Both the position numbers and the translations under genes were made by a program. Under the pieces are notes generated by a model. It was not told where the DNA came from, did no database searches, and was given only the letters and a program-made list of their open reading frames with translations. From positions 859,501-923,500 of the forward strand of contig CM061250.1 in assembly GCA_022605425.2 (NCBI GenBank): a stretch of DNA of 64,000 bases, given 5' to 3'. Positions 11,305-22,500 of this stretch are shown piece after piece (positions within the stretch are counted from its first letter, which is position 1; each line of letters begins with the position of its first letter). The stretch comes from Hamiltosporidium tvaerminnensis. Its lineage: Eukaryota > Microsporidia > Dubosqiidae.

Positions 11305-13716
11305 CTAATAATCTGTATCTTCATTTTCTTCTGTGTTATTACATAGGTTATACATAGAAACAATCTGTGATGAGGTTGTACTATCTTCTGGTTTTTTATC
11401 TGTTCTTTCTCTTATAAATCTGGGAAATCTAAGTGAAATACCTTTTTTATTACTGTGTTGTCCTGATTTATAGATAGGCGAAAGTGTAAATCCTGCTGCT
11501 TTTACTTCCCATACAAGGGTAGGTGTAATCCATATGTCTGGTTGTGTGTTGTGTGTGTAGATATAATTAGGTGGAGGTTTAGAAATACAAAGAGCAATAT
11601 TATTAGTATTATTATTTGTAATGTTGTTGGTATTATTATTATTAATAATGCTGTTGGTTTTATTAGTATTATCATTGATATTTATTTCTTTAATAGTATT
11701 ATTATTATCTTCTCTATCTCTATCTTCTATTTCTTTTATTTCCTTTTCTTCTATTTCTATATCCCTACCACCATCACTCTCACCACCTATATCACTACTT
11801 ATGGTCAAACCATGTCTTATTTTGTATGAAATAGAAGATAAAATCTGTTCATCAAATCCAGTTCCAATCTTACACACACTCTCATAACAATCAGTCTCAT
11901 CATTATATGAAGCAAGTAAAAAACCACCAAAATTACCTGTTCGTTTTCCTTTACCATAATACGCACCTATAACTACTAAATCAAGTGTGTCAGATATATT
12001 TTGTAAGTAATCTTTCTTTATTTTTATCCAGTTTGAACTTCGCTTGGATGGTGTGTATGTGGAGTGGGTGGTTAGTGTTTTTATCATTATACCTTCACAA
12101 CCATCTAAAATTGATTGTGCAAGGAAATTTTCTATAGATTGTATAATGTCTTCTTGTATATTATTTTCTTCTTTTATTTGGTTGTCTTTTTGTATTTGGT
12201 TGTCTTCTTGTATTTGATTGTCTTCTGTTATATTATTATTTATATTACTATCATTATTTATGTTATTGTCTTCTGTTTTATTATTATCTTTACTTATACT
12301 ATTAATTATATTCTTATCATTAATTAGATTATCACCATTTAATTTACTACCATTATCTAATTTACTATCCAAATCAAAATCCACTTTACTATCAACATCA
12401 CTTATGTCTTTGAATGTTACTATTTTAAATTTGGTGTTTGGGTTAGAAAAATACTTTATAAGGATATTTCTACGGTGTTGTAGGGGGTATTGGAGGAGTT
12501 CAGTGTCTTCAAAAAACAAAATATCAAAAATAAAAACCTGTATTTCAATCTGTATATCTTCAACTCTGACTTCTTTACGCTTACGCGTAGAAAGAAGTTG
12601 AAATGGAAGTATTTTTTGATTACAGAAATCAAAAGCAACGATTTCAGTGTCTAAAATAAAATTTTTATATGGAAATTTACTAATATTAACTTCTAAATCG
12701 GGATATTTTCCAGTTAAGTTTTCTGAATTACGACTGAAAACCATAAATGTGTTGTCAAATTTGTGTATTTGTGCGCGTTCACCGTCGTATTTGTATTCGC
12801 AGGTAAAATGTGTGTTTTGTAATTTTTTGTAGACATTGTTTATGTTATTGTGAGGTTGTGCTAGCATTGGTTTTAAAGGAATTCCACATTTCATTTTACA
12901 GTAGTTGTTTAATTGGTAGGGGCCGTGTTTTATAAGAAGAGGGATTAATTCTTCAAAAACTGGGCATTTGTTGTACGCAAATTTTACTTCTTCAGAACAA
13001 TCAGAATTTAAGGAATATGTGTGTGGGGTTGAGTGGGGAACATGTGAATCGGTAATAGGTAGTACTGAGTTGGTTATTGATGAGCTGGTAATGGATGAGG
13101 CTGAGTCAACATCATATATTTTATATGAGAATGCCTGTGATAGACTTATTAATACTGTTTTTAATGCCAGTCCTATTTTAAGTTTTCCTTCAAATAATCG
13201 TATCAAATATTTTGTTTCTAACGGATTTGATTTAGAAATTAAAAAAATCATTTTATTAATTTTACTATTTATAGATTTAAACCCTTGTTCTTCACTCAGA
13301 GACTGAAGGGTGTGAAAAACTTGAAAAACAGTAAGTTTTGGCTGTTTGGACACAAAAAGTTGAGAAACTCGTTTTTTCATACCAATAAGCCCTAAATCAC
13401 CAGTAACAGACATTTCTTGTTTGATTTTTTGTACTTTTAGACCGGTAACTTCACTAACAACTTTAATTATTGTAGTTTCTCCGATTCCCATTTCCTTATT
13501 GTAATGGTCAGGTGCTATTCTACCTGTACATAGATATAATACCGTTATCAATAAAGAAGAATCGTTATTTATTTTTTTAAAATAATTTGAAAGTATTTCT
13601 TGGATTTCAAGTCTTTTTTTTGTTTTACTTATGTCTTCTAATATTTCACATAAGGTTATAAAAAGTGTGAGATTGTCTGTTTTATTGTCTTTTTTATTGT
13701 CTGTTTGGTTGTTCAT
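11305..13716 (-). CDS. CDC9: ATP-dependent DNA ligase (DNA ligase I type)
   Basis: Seals nicks during replication and repair in the nucleus. The 803-residue protein has the ligase DNA-binding domain (about 15-260) and then the nucleotidyltransferase domain. The adenylated lysine is in motif I, CEYKYDGER (Lys about 309). Motif III is ILDTEIVAFD (about 354-363), motif IV is EGIMIK (541-546), and motif V is WIKIKKDYL (563-571). The OB-fold ends with LRFPRFIRERTDKKPEDSTT, typical of eukaryotic ligase I. Two Asn/Asp-rich low-complexity insertions interrupt the catalytic core, at about 437-525 and 645-708. There is no long N-terminal PCNA-binding extension. A GGG at 13727-13729 (CCC on the coding strand) lies 10 bases before the ATG. 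GluRS follows upstream on the same strand, 271 bp away. Confidence 0.93.
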   Translation of the reverse strand: MNNQTDNKKDNKTDNLTLFITLCEILEDISKTKKRLEIQEILSNYFKKINNDSSLLITVLYLCTGRIAPDHYNKEMGIGETTIIKVVSEVTGLKVQKIKQEMSVTGDLGLIGMKKRVSQLFVSKQPKLTVFQVFHTLQSLSEEQGFKSINSKINKMIFLISKSNPLETKYLIRLFEGKLKIGLALKTVLISLSQAFSYKIYDVDSASSITSSSITNSVLPITDSHVPHSTPHTYSLNSDCSEEVKFAYNKCPVFEELIPLLIKHGPYQLNNYCKMKCGIPLKPMLAQPHNNINNVYKKLQNTHFTCEYKYDGERAQIHKFDNTFMVFSRNSENLTGKYPDLEVNISKFPYKNFILDTEIVAFDFCNQKILPFQLLSTRKRKEVRVEDIQIEIQVFIFDILFFEDTELLQYPLQHRRNILIKYFSNPNTKFKIVTFKDISDVDSKVDFDLDSKLDNGSKLNGDNLINDKNIINSISKDNNKTEDNNINNDSNINNNITEDNQIQEDNQIQKDNQIKEENNIQEDIIQSIENFLAQSILDGCEGIMIKTLTTHSTYTPSKRSSNWIKIKKDYLQNISDTLDLVVIGAYYGKGKRTGNFGGFLLASYNDETDCYESVCKIGTGFDEQILSSISYKIRHGLTISSDIGGESDGGRDIEIEEKEIKEIEDRDREDNNNTIKEININDNTNKTNSIINNNNTNNITNNNTNNIALCISKPPPNYIYTHNTQPDIWITPTLVWEVKAAGFTLSPIYKSGQHSNKKGISLRFPRFIRERTDKKPEDSTTSSQIVSMYNLCNNTEENEDTDY

Positions 13717-13987
13717 TTTATTTGGTGGGATTGAATTGAGATTTTATAAATTATTTAAAAAAATGTTAGATGGGTAGATTAAAGATGGATGAATGTAGGG
13801 ATTATAAAGCTGGCTTTAAGGTGAATATAATAATTAAAATAAAAAAAATGAAATAAAATAATTTGAAAGTAAACTATAATAAACCAAAGATATAAACGAT
13901 AATCCAAGTTAATAACAAAATATATAACTAAAACAAAGAACATAAATCAAATCAAAGAATAAAAAGAAAACAAATAAAATAATCGCT

Positions 13988-15937
13988 TTATTCATTTCTC
14001 TTTTGCTTGGTGAAAGGAACCAAATGAAAAATAAAATTATCATCACAATAATAGAAACCGAACCTTTCAAATTGAAAAATATCTCCTTTTTTGACTTCTG
14101 TAATAGAATTTTCACATAACAAATATGTCTCCTTATAAGAATTATGATTGAATGCAGTGTGGAGGTCTTGGGATTCCATATTACTAATTAAATTGCCGTA
14201 TTCGATGCTTTTAACAGTGACACTTCCTACTTTGGATATCCAGTTGATTTTGTGTTTGGTCTGCTTATAATCACCGGTGGGATTCAATTTCAAAGAAAGT
14301 TTTTTTACTAAATTTTTTTCTTGGATTTTTTTAGTGACAATCGCATTTCCAATATTCATTAACGTAAATTCTTCAAGCTCGTTTAAATTGGTGGCATCAA
14401 ATTGTGATAGAATGATTTGCGAGGAAAATAAAACTTTTTTTTCGCCTAAAAAATTGTTTTTGCGGTGTCTGGGAACTGAAATTGTGGTGTTTTTGGTGTT
14501 TTCTATTTCACAAATTACAAAATCTTTTTCTTCTACACACGAAAATCGAGGTGCAATATTTTCGATCTTTTTTTTATTTAATGCCCATATTTTGTCCCAG
14601 GAAATTGTACTGGTTTTTTGGCTGGCACCTTGCATTAGGATGTATTCTTTTAGAACATCTACTTGAAGGCCAAGTCGTAGTATTCCTCGTATTGTTGGCA
14701 TTCGTGGATCATCCCATCCAGTGACATATCCATTTTCTACATAAAATTTAAGTTTTCTTTTGCTTAAAACTGTATTTTCGAAATTCAAACGTGAGAAATC
14801 AAATATTTCAGGTTTATTTTCAAGATCAAGATTTTCTAAAAACCATTTATACTGAGAATTTCTATCTTTGTACTCATTAGTTCGTAATGTGTGTGTCACT
14901 TCTTCTAAACTATCTACTATCGGACATGTAAAATCATAGGTAGGATACACATTGTATTTAGAACCTGTCCTATGATGCAAAACATTGCTATATCTGTAAA
15001 TGACAGGATCTCTCAATGCCTTATTTAAATTTAAATAATCTATTTTGGCTCTCAAACAATATTCAGTATTTTTACCGTTTATTATTCCTTTAAATATCTC
15101 GGTACAGGTGTTTACACCCATATCTCTGTTTCTAGATTTAACTCCTTCATCTCTCTGTTTTCTCATCGTTTCTAAATCAGTGTCATCACAATATGCAAGA
15201 TTCTTATTAATCAATAAAAATGCAAACTCCAAAATTTGATCAAAATAATCGCTAGAATGCGATAAAATATAATTTTTAATTCCCAACCGATGTAAATCCT
15301 CAAGAATGACATCTTCAAATTCCTGTTTTTCTTTACTTGGATTGGTATCATCAAATCTTACACGTAAGGTTCCATTATTAATATGAGAAAAATGATAATT
15401 CAAAAGTGCGGCTTTTACATGTCCAATGTGTAAATAACCACTTGGTTCAGGTGGAAACCTAGTAATCACTTTGCTTCCTTTAATCTCCCAATCTAGATTT
15501 CCTTGATCTTTTTTATTTTTAAACGTCTCAGATTTTAATTTAGAATATTTCTCAATAAATTCTTTATTTTCAATTTTTAATTTTTCATATAAAGAAACCG
15601 TTTTTTCATATTCCGGTAATGAAAACCTGGTTTGTATCGAATTGGTAAACAAAGGTGTTGTGTGCAACAAAGCAAACAGTAAGTCTTTATGTTCATCAGA
15701 CTTAAAATCAAAATTTACTGACATACTAATAAAATTTTCCATATCATCATATTTTGTTGGAAACGAATATGAAAATAGAAATATTGTTGTAGGAGAATCT
15801 GTAAAAATGTCTTTTATGTAAGAAAGTGGTATTTCTTTTGTGTTTAATGAACATTCTATATCATTTTTTGTATATTTTTTTGTTATTAAATAAGTAACAA
15901 AATTCTTTTGAAGAGTAGGATTTATTGTTGTTATCAT
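13988..15937 (-). CDS. Cytosolic glutamyl-tRNA synthetase
   Basis: Charges tRNA-Glu in the cytoplasm. The 649-residue protein has a reduced N-terminal GST-like region (about 1-135), then a class I catalytic core. That core has TRFPPEPSGYLHIGH (HIGH about 170-173), RFDDTNPSKEKQEFE, and the KMSKS-equivalent VLSKRKLK (about 390-397). A C-terminal beta-barrel anticodon-binding region follows. GluRS is preferred to the closely related GlnRS because of PPEPSGYLHIGHVKAALLN, NVYPTYDFTCPIVDSLEEVTHTLRTNEY (in two adjacent blocks), and WDDPRMPTIRGILRLG. A GGG at 15951-15953 (CCC on the coding strand) lies 13 bases before the ATG. Confidence 0.92.
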   Translation of the reverse strand: MITTINPTLQKNFVTYLITKKYTKNDIECSLNTKEIPLSYIKDIFTDSPTTIFLFSYSFPTKYDDMENFISMSVNFDFKSDEHKDLLFALLHTTPLFTNSIQTRFSLPEYEKTVSLYEKLKIENKEFIEKYSKLKSETFKNKKDQGNLDWEIKGSKVITRFPPEPSGYLHIGHVKAALLNYHFSHINNGTLRVRFDDTNPSKEKQEFEDVILEDLHRLGIKNYILSHSSDYFDQILEFAFLLINKNLAYCDDTDLETMRKQRDEGVKSRNRDMGVNTCTEIFKGIINGKNTEYCLRAKIDYLNLNKALRDPVIYRYSNVLHHRTGSKYNVYPTYDFTCPIVDSLEEVTHTLRTNEYKDRNSQYKWFLENLDLENKPEIFDFSRLNFENTVLSKRKLKFYVENGYVTGWDDPRMPTIRGILRLGLQVDVLKEYILMQGASQKTSTISWDKIWALNKKKIENIAPRFSCVEEKDFVICEIENTKNTTISVPRHRKNNFLGEKKVLFSSQIILSQFDATNLNELEEFTLMNIGNAIVTKKIQEKNLVKKLSLKLNPTGDYKQTKHKINWISKVGSVTVKSIEYGNLISNMESQDLHTAFNHNSYKETYLLCENSITEVKKGDIFQFERFGFYYCDDNFIFHLVPFTKQKRNE

Positions 15938-16399
15938 TTGTATTTTGGTAGGGTTTTAAATTTTTAAAAAGATAAGAAATTGTTTTTTAATCATAAAAAA
16001 AAATTTAAATATAAAAAGGATATATCGAAGATATAAGTTAGAAACGTTATATAAGAATAATAAAGAAAGTTATCGAGATTATAAGAAATAAGATAAAAGA
16101 AGAAATCTAAAGGTTGGAGTAATTTAAAAATAATATGAAGGTAAAGGAAAATAAAAGATTAAAATGAAAGATAAGAATGTATTAATAGATTATACGAAAT
16201 ATGATAAAAAGAAGAGAGCTAAAAACTAGAAGTAATTTATAAATAGTATGAAAAGATGTACAAATATAAAAAATATTTATACAACTGAGAAATTAAGAAT
16301 TAAGCTATTTTAAAAATGTTTTTTATATTTGGTTCGATATAAATTGCTTGTGAAGTTACAAAAGAAAAATCTTTTATGATTTCTTTAATTATATTTGAC
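15938..16399. repeat. Intergenic stretch with a degenerate tandem duplication
   Basis: A purine-rich unit of roughly 115 bp is duplicated: the block around 16085-16140 (GATAAAAGAAGAAATCTAAA onward) recurs around 16200-16257 with substitutions. No gene is visible. The minus-strand frame running into the next repeat is not called. Confidence 0.5.
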
Positions 16400-17113
16400 A
16401 GTGAAGGGAGTATGACCACAGTAAAAAAAATGAGCTTGGAAATGTGCGTCGGAAATTTATGTATGCACTCATTGTAAGAATTTTTTATGTGAATAAAACA
16501 ACAATATATTTTAAGTTCTTTCATGGAAGTTTATATTAGAAGGACAAAGTCTAAGAAATATCGAAACTTTTTCTACAAATTTATTACTAGTTTTTTATGT
16601 AACTAGATTGCAGACTGCAGCTGATCATGTGAGTAATCGCAATGTAAAAATATGGAAAACTAGCCCTTCTTCACACAGAACAGAAGACTTGGCACAAAGG
16701 AGATATAAAAACTATTTAGAGCCGGAAAAGCTAAGTAGCATATTATACCTGTTGGTATGACATTGCACTGTCTAGGTGGACCCCATGTAAGACTCGGAAA
16801 TATATCTTAGCAAGAATTTTATTGGGTTCAGAAAGTGTAGAGTAAGTGGGAATGCTGCATATTCTTGGAGGAGCCCAGGAAGGGCTTCTATCACACTCGA
16901 TGAAACAGAGATTAACGAACTCCGAGCAACTGCCTCACCTAGTAATTAGATTTACACACCTGGTGGAAGAAAGTCTTTGAGATTAGGTATCGTAGGGGGT
17001 ACTGATGGAGTGTCGGAGTAGCATTTATTTATATTAAACCTAGAACTGCATTAATGTCATGAAAACAAATATAACACTTGCTACTATTTAAAAAGATGTG
17101 ATACTTTTAAATG
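16400..17113 (+). repeat. R720 dispersed repeat, copy 2
   Basis: Full-length. The first 150 bp are strongly diverged, but the core is intact from the hairpin ATACC-TGTT-GGTAT near 16746 through GTGTAGAGTAAGTGGGAATG near 16838 to ATAACACTTGC near 17072. It lies 110 bp from the 3' end of the second LRR gene. No clear target duplication. Confidence 0.82.
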
Positions 17114-17223
17114 AACTAATCAATTATGTATAAAATCAAATTTTGTTAAATTTCTTTACTTTTAAAAGAAGAACTTCAACATATTAAGCTTAATAAAAAA
17201 ATAAATTTTCAAAACTTTTAATA

Positions 17224-19569
17224 TCAATTTTTACTAAATTTTAACATTTCTTGTGGAAATTCTTCTTTTAAATATAACAAATAATCTTTATCATTATCTT
17301 CAATAATATTAATTTCTTCTAATTTTGGAAAAGATAATCCCTTTAAGGCCGTAAAACAAGAACCCTTTTGGCTTTTCTGAATATTATTTAACGTAAGATT
17401 CTCCATTGAAGATAAGCGATTCGAAGATTTGACATCATTTAAATACAAATCCATATTGATTAAACAAAGAGATTTTAAATTTTCAGAAAAAGTAGAATGA
17501 TTAAGAATATAACTTAAAGAATGAGCTTCTTCCGTATATCTTACATTATTTAGAGTCAGATTAACTATACTTCTCATTGAACGAAACACGAAAGCTTCAT
17601 TTAAATTTAATTCAATATCTTTAAGTATAAATCTTTTAAAACTACAATCTCTAAAATATAAAGCTATTAGATTAAATTCTAAATTATTTGCATCTTTGTT
17701 TGATAGGTTTGAGATCTCGTTATTAGAAATATCTAAAAGTGTGTTAGAATTGAATATTTCGCTATCAAATTGTGAATTATGCCTAACCATCTCAAATTTC
17801 ATATAAGTTCCTGAATAATTATATCTTTTTAAATTTTTTATTCTAAAAACAAAATTGTTGTAAAAAAATGAAGGAATAAAATTCGAATCAAAGATATCCA
17901 ATGTCTCTAAAGAGTTGTTAAGAGAAGATGGATTTTGAAATAAATCAGGAACAACTTTGATCTGGCATTTTACAAGAGAAAGGAATTTTATATCAGAAGC
18001 ATTTAAGATCTGGTTTAAAAGCTCAGAACCTATAACAAATTTCTGCAATTTTAGACTTTTCAACTTGTATTTTCCAAAATTAGGTAATAATAAATCTTTA
18101 TTTCCTTTGATTGTTTCATTGTTACAAATACACAATCCAGTAAGGTTTGGAAATACAGAAAAAAAATTTAAAATTTCATCTGCACTAAAATTAGCTATTT
18201 CTACAGAGATTGATGTAAGAACATTTCCGTACGATTTAACTATCATAGATTTAAACGCATCATCGCCAATGCTAAAATATTTGCGAATTGAAAAATTGTA
18301 ACAAGGAATTTTTTTCGGCATTTCTACTGTTAAATTTTTTGATGTATTCAAAAAATCTTCACAAGTAATGCTTAGCGATTCTAAATTCATACCTTTTACA
18401 ACTTCAAATATCAAATCCAATACTGAATTTGATAGAATTTCAACCTCAATTATAAGATTTCTCAATTTTTTAAATCCAAATAATTTATACATAGAGGCTG
18501 TATCCAATGTTTTATCTTTAATCTTCAAGATTCTTATAGTTTCTGTAAATGAAAAAACACATAATAAACCCAATATTCTATATGTTAATGTATCATGAAC
18601 ATAAAGAATATCTGCTTTTTGTGGTATAAGATCCATTAAAAGTCCGAATTCAAAAATATTAACTTCCTGAAAATCGGTAACTTCGACTATATTAACATTT
18701 ATAAGTTTTAAGAGGAAATTTAAAAACGGTTGTTTGGAAAAAGAACGATAGAAAGTTTTCCAGGTATATACGAGAGTTGGTGAAAGAGTGATATCAACAT
18801 TGTCTTCATCATTTAAGAATAAAGTATTTTTGTCTAAAATTTCACCTTCAAATGTTTCAGAGAGATTATTTCTGTAAAAGATAAAATTTGTTTGTAAATA
18901 ATGAAGTAATATGTCAAATGATTTTTGAATCACCCAGTTATCTATTCCTTGCTGCAATATTCGGAAATCTATCGTCAAATTCCTGAAATACTCATCGTTT
19001 AGCTTTTGATTATAGTATAAAATCAATTCCTTTAGAAAATACTCAAATTTTTTGTCATTTTTTATTTCAAAAAATTTTGAAAGGCTTAGGAAATCCAAAA
19101 ATGTATTTTGACTTAAAGTTTCGTACAAAAGGAAACCGCCGTATTTTAAAAATAAAACGAAAACTTCTAACTGTTTTTTCGGTAATTTTCCGAAAAAAAA
19201 ATTCTTTATTTCTGGATTTCTTTCAAATAATCCAACAGTAAATTCTGATTTATTATTGTATTGAACTGCAAAATTATTGATTGTTTTGGCTAGATGATTT
19301 GACTTAATATAGTCTTTAAATTCGGGAATTTCGTAACATTTATTTTCATCTTTCACAAATATAGTAGTGCTTGCCACTATTGAATCGAATGTGTTTGAAT
19401 TTGTTCTACTTTGGCCAATTTCAACTGTTTTATCTACGTAAAATAATCTAATATCTATGCATTTGCTGAAAATGAATGAAATTAGAAGTACTTTCATTAA
19501 TATTTTGTTTTGGAATAAAAAGTTTTTTATAAAACTATTGACTACATTATTCTTTGAATATGTTTGCAT
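17224..19569 (-). CDS. Secreted leucine-rich-repeat-like protein (paralogue 2)
   Basis: This 781-residue protein is a paralogue of the 779-residue gene at 3403-5742. Its hydrophobic signal segment (MKVLLISFIFSKCI, residues 25-38) lies after an unusually long N-terminal stretch. The second ATG (19497) would give a standard signal peptide, but the CCCC signal (GGGG at 19576-19579 on the plus strand) is only six bases before the first ATG, so I keep the first. A helical domain around GKLPKKQLEVFVLFLKYGGF (about 128-147) aligns with the same region of paralogue 1. From about residue 350 there are many irregular leucine-rich repeats, for example LRNLIIEVEIL, LESLSITCEDF, LKSLKLQKFVI and NLTLNNVRY. 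N-glycosylation-type sites are frequent. Likely secreted; ligand unknown. Confidence 0.75.
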   Translation of the reverse strand: MQTYSKNNVVNSFIKNFLFQNKILMKVLLISFIFSKCIDIRLFYVDKTVEIGQSRTNSNTFDSIVASTTIFVKDENKCYEIPEFKDYIKSNHLAKTINNFAVQYNNKSEFTVGLFERNPEIKNFFFGKLPKKQLEVFVLFLKYGGFLLYETLSQNTFLDFLSLSKFFEIKNDKKFEYFLKELILYYNQKLNDEYFRNLTIDFRILQQGIDNWVIQKSFDILLHYLQTNFIFYRNNLSETFEGEILDKNTLFLNDEDNVDITLSPTLVYTWKTFYRSFSKQPFLNFLLKLINVNIVEVTDFQEVNIFEFGLLMDLIPQKADILYVHDTLTYRILGLLCVFSFTETIRILKIKDKTLDTASMYKLFGFKKLRNLIIEVEILSNSVLDLIFEVVKGMNLESLSITCEDFLNTSKNLTVEMPKKIPCYNFSIRKYFSIGDDAFKSMIVKSYGNVLTSISVEIANFSADEILNFFSVFPNLTGLCICNNETIKGNKDLLLPNFGKYKLKSLKLQKFVIGSELLNQILNASDIKFLSLVKCQIKVVPDLFQNPSSLNNSLETLDIFDSNFIPSFFYNNFVFRIKNLKRYNYSGTYMKFEMVRHNSQFDSEIFNSNTLLDISNNEISNLSNKDANNLEFNLIALYFRDCSFKRFILKDIELNLNEAFVFRSMRSIVNLTLNNVRYTEEAHSLSYILNHSTFSENLKSLCLINMDLYLNDVKSSNRLSSMENLTLNNIQKSQKGSCFTALKGLSFPKLEEINIIEDNDKDYLLYLKEEFPQEMLKFSKN

Positions 19570-22500
19570 TTTATTGGGGTATTTAATTTTATTTTATTTA
19601 TAGAACATATTTAAATAGTTAATTTGTCTCATTTACTCACTTAATTTGTTCAATTTTTTAAACTATAAATGTCTTAAGCGAAAAAATTTAAACTAAAAAA
19701 ACAAAGAAATTCGCAATATTCTTTGAAAAGTGATGAACTATTGCGAAAATAGAAGTGCTTTTTTATACGGTGAAAATCAGTGAAAGATATTAAATTATTA
19801 CTACTAGAGTTAAAAGACAGTATTATGGCAATATTGGCAGCATAACACAAATTTTAGAGCCTAAACTTAATTTTTTTAACAAATATAACGTTAAATATTT
19901 CAAAAAACAAAAAAATATATCTCTATCAAATTTTGACTTGTGATCTAGAACAAATGTTCGAATTCAAAACTTAGTAGGTAATGTATGCATATCATTTTAC
20001 AATTGGATAAGACTAGTTTTGACTCCGTATTAGCTTTTCAAGATTTAATTCTGGTTTTTGTGGGGAAAAATTCAAAGGTACGACTTTGGGTAAAAATCTG
20101 ATACTTTTTTATATAAGCAGCGCTGGGAATTTGTGCCGAATTAGTTTGAAGTATTTTCTATTTTATATTCGAGTAAATGCATCTACAAAATGAAAACGAC
20201 ATACTTCGGAATGTTTTATTGGTACTAAAAAATAAATTAACATATAATAGTGTTCATATCACAAAAAATACTTTTTCGGGATTGATTGAGTTTTTTAAAA
20301 CCAAATTAACATATAATCATGTTCCTATTGTAAAAAAAAACTTTATTCGGAATTGTTTAAGTTATTTAAAAATAATATACTACAAATAAATTATATTTGC
20401 GAGTCAGATATGCTAATACATTGAAGCGTTTATTTAGTCGAAAAAGTTTTTTACATTTTTATTGTCTGACAAGTCATGGATTTGTACTGTTTTATATATC
20501 TATATTGATGATTTTTTTGCCTTTTCTTAAGTTTTTATATTCAAAAACCATACTCAAAAATCCTTTCTTCGAAATTTATTTAAAAGAACTTTTTATTAGT
20601 ACCTGATGAATAATAGAACGGTATGGTATTTCGAAGTACGCTAAAAATGGCATTAATTTTCTAAATAACACACAAAATACAGTCTAAACTATTTTTTTTT
20701 ATTTGTGAAGAGGTGTGGATTCGAAATCAAATTGTAGTGAGAACAAGGAAAGAGCATATATTATTGTCAAAATGAAAAGATCAAATTTTATTCACTTAAA
20801 TTTTCATTAAACATACAGGCAGGCATGAAACAATTGAAAAACGGCCAGAATTAAAAATCTTGAATACAAAATTATCTATAAAATGGCTGTGATCACACTA
20901 TTGGCTGAAAATAGCAAAAAAAGGTCGAAAACAGAACGATATAATCAAAACCGTGAGAAGTTAGAATATGAAGAACAAAAAAGAGACTTAGTCCAGGCGA
21001 TTTTTTTTAAATTCCAAAGCTTTCTCTTAGAACAGAATGTTAATATTGAAAATACTCAGTAAAGTAACCAAGTATTTTTTGTTTTTCAATATTTTTAATT
21101 TCATAATCGATGGTTATGTTAGATTAATATACCGAAAGTCAAAATTAAATTATAAGAAAAGCACAGCAATAAATAAAATAACGAAACTTGAATTCAAATT
21201 CATTTTTTTTATAAGTTTAAAGGTAGAAAACTAAAAAAATATTTGGTTACATGTACTAAATTATTTTGCGCCAAAAAAATTCAAGAATGATTATATCGGC
21301 TCAAGTTAAAACATTTACAAAAAAATAATATCTATGTAATAACTAAATAACGGATTATCATGACAAAGGTAAAAAGGGTTTTAAGTTGAATTAAAGTGTA
21401 GATTCTTAAACTTTGCGAACAACAATAGCATTATTAAATAAAAAAGAAAAATATGAAATAAGAATAGAAATAAAGAACAAAAACTACTATCAAAATATAA
21501 TTATGTGAAGCTAAAAAAATAGACTTTATAAGAAGAAGAATAAAAAAACCAGTAAATATACCAGATTAGAAACAAGTTTGAATTACTAAAACATAAAAAT
21601 TAAATAGCAAAAATATAGCTAGAAAACATCAACTAAGAAGAAAAAAAATCAAATATCACAAGAATTGGTTGAAATTCACATAAAGTTCAGAAATAAAAAA
21701 AACTTTCTTTTAAAAGAATAAATATTGTGGGTAAAAAAAAGTATAAAGTAGCAGTTTGGCAATCCAAATTAAATCTTTCTAATCGATAAGAAGATATTTT
21801 TTTTAGTTTAAGGAACCATCATTTGAATTTTTAATAAATAATGTAATTATGAAAAGATTAAAGGGCGAAATAATCCATGTAGTCAGTAATGACTCAACGC
21901 GACGAATCACCTCGAAATGTTAAATTGGTTCGCAAAATATAAGAAATCAATCATTTGTTTCAAATAAAAATGCCTGCAAAAGGATTTATTAATAAATATT
22001 TCAAAACAAGGTATAAAAGTAGAATTTAAACGCTTTATAAAGTTTGTTTGGTTCAAAAAAACATGTGCATTACTTATTCTTACATGTACTTTCAAGCTTG
22101 TATCATTTGGCAAGAATAATAACAGTAATAAATATATTTTTATTATTTTTCTAAATGTTTTATTTTCAAAAAAGTAAACAAAATCAATATGTCCAGATTT
22201 TTTATCTAATTTTTTTTTCGTTGCACAAACGATTTTATTATAAAAGCAATCTTTTTTTACTTTCTTTCTGTATAATTTATTTATATTCGCAATAAAAATT
22301 GCAGAAACAAAATATGTTTTTGAATATTCTAATCGAATTTTATATCTGTTTTAAGCAAGAAACTTATAATAAAGATAAATAAATAGGTTTACGATCAATA
22401 AATACCTATAAAAGGATTCTAGTGCAAAAAAACCTTTTTTATTGTAAAGAAAAACACTACATGCCTTAAAGCTATCGAAAATCGCGGCGCAATGCGATAA

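Noticed and set aside
13988-15937. Glutaminyl-tRNA synthetase
   Set aside because: PPEPSGYLHIGH with VKAALLN, and the YDFTCPIVDS and WDDPRMPT blocks, fit eukaryotic GluRS better than GlnRS.
20883-21062. 59-codon charged frame
   Set aside because: It reads like protein but has no CCC or GGG signal, no recognised family and no neighbouring support.
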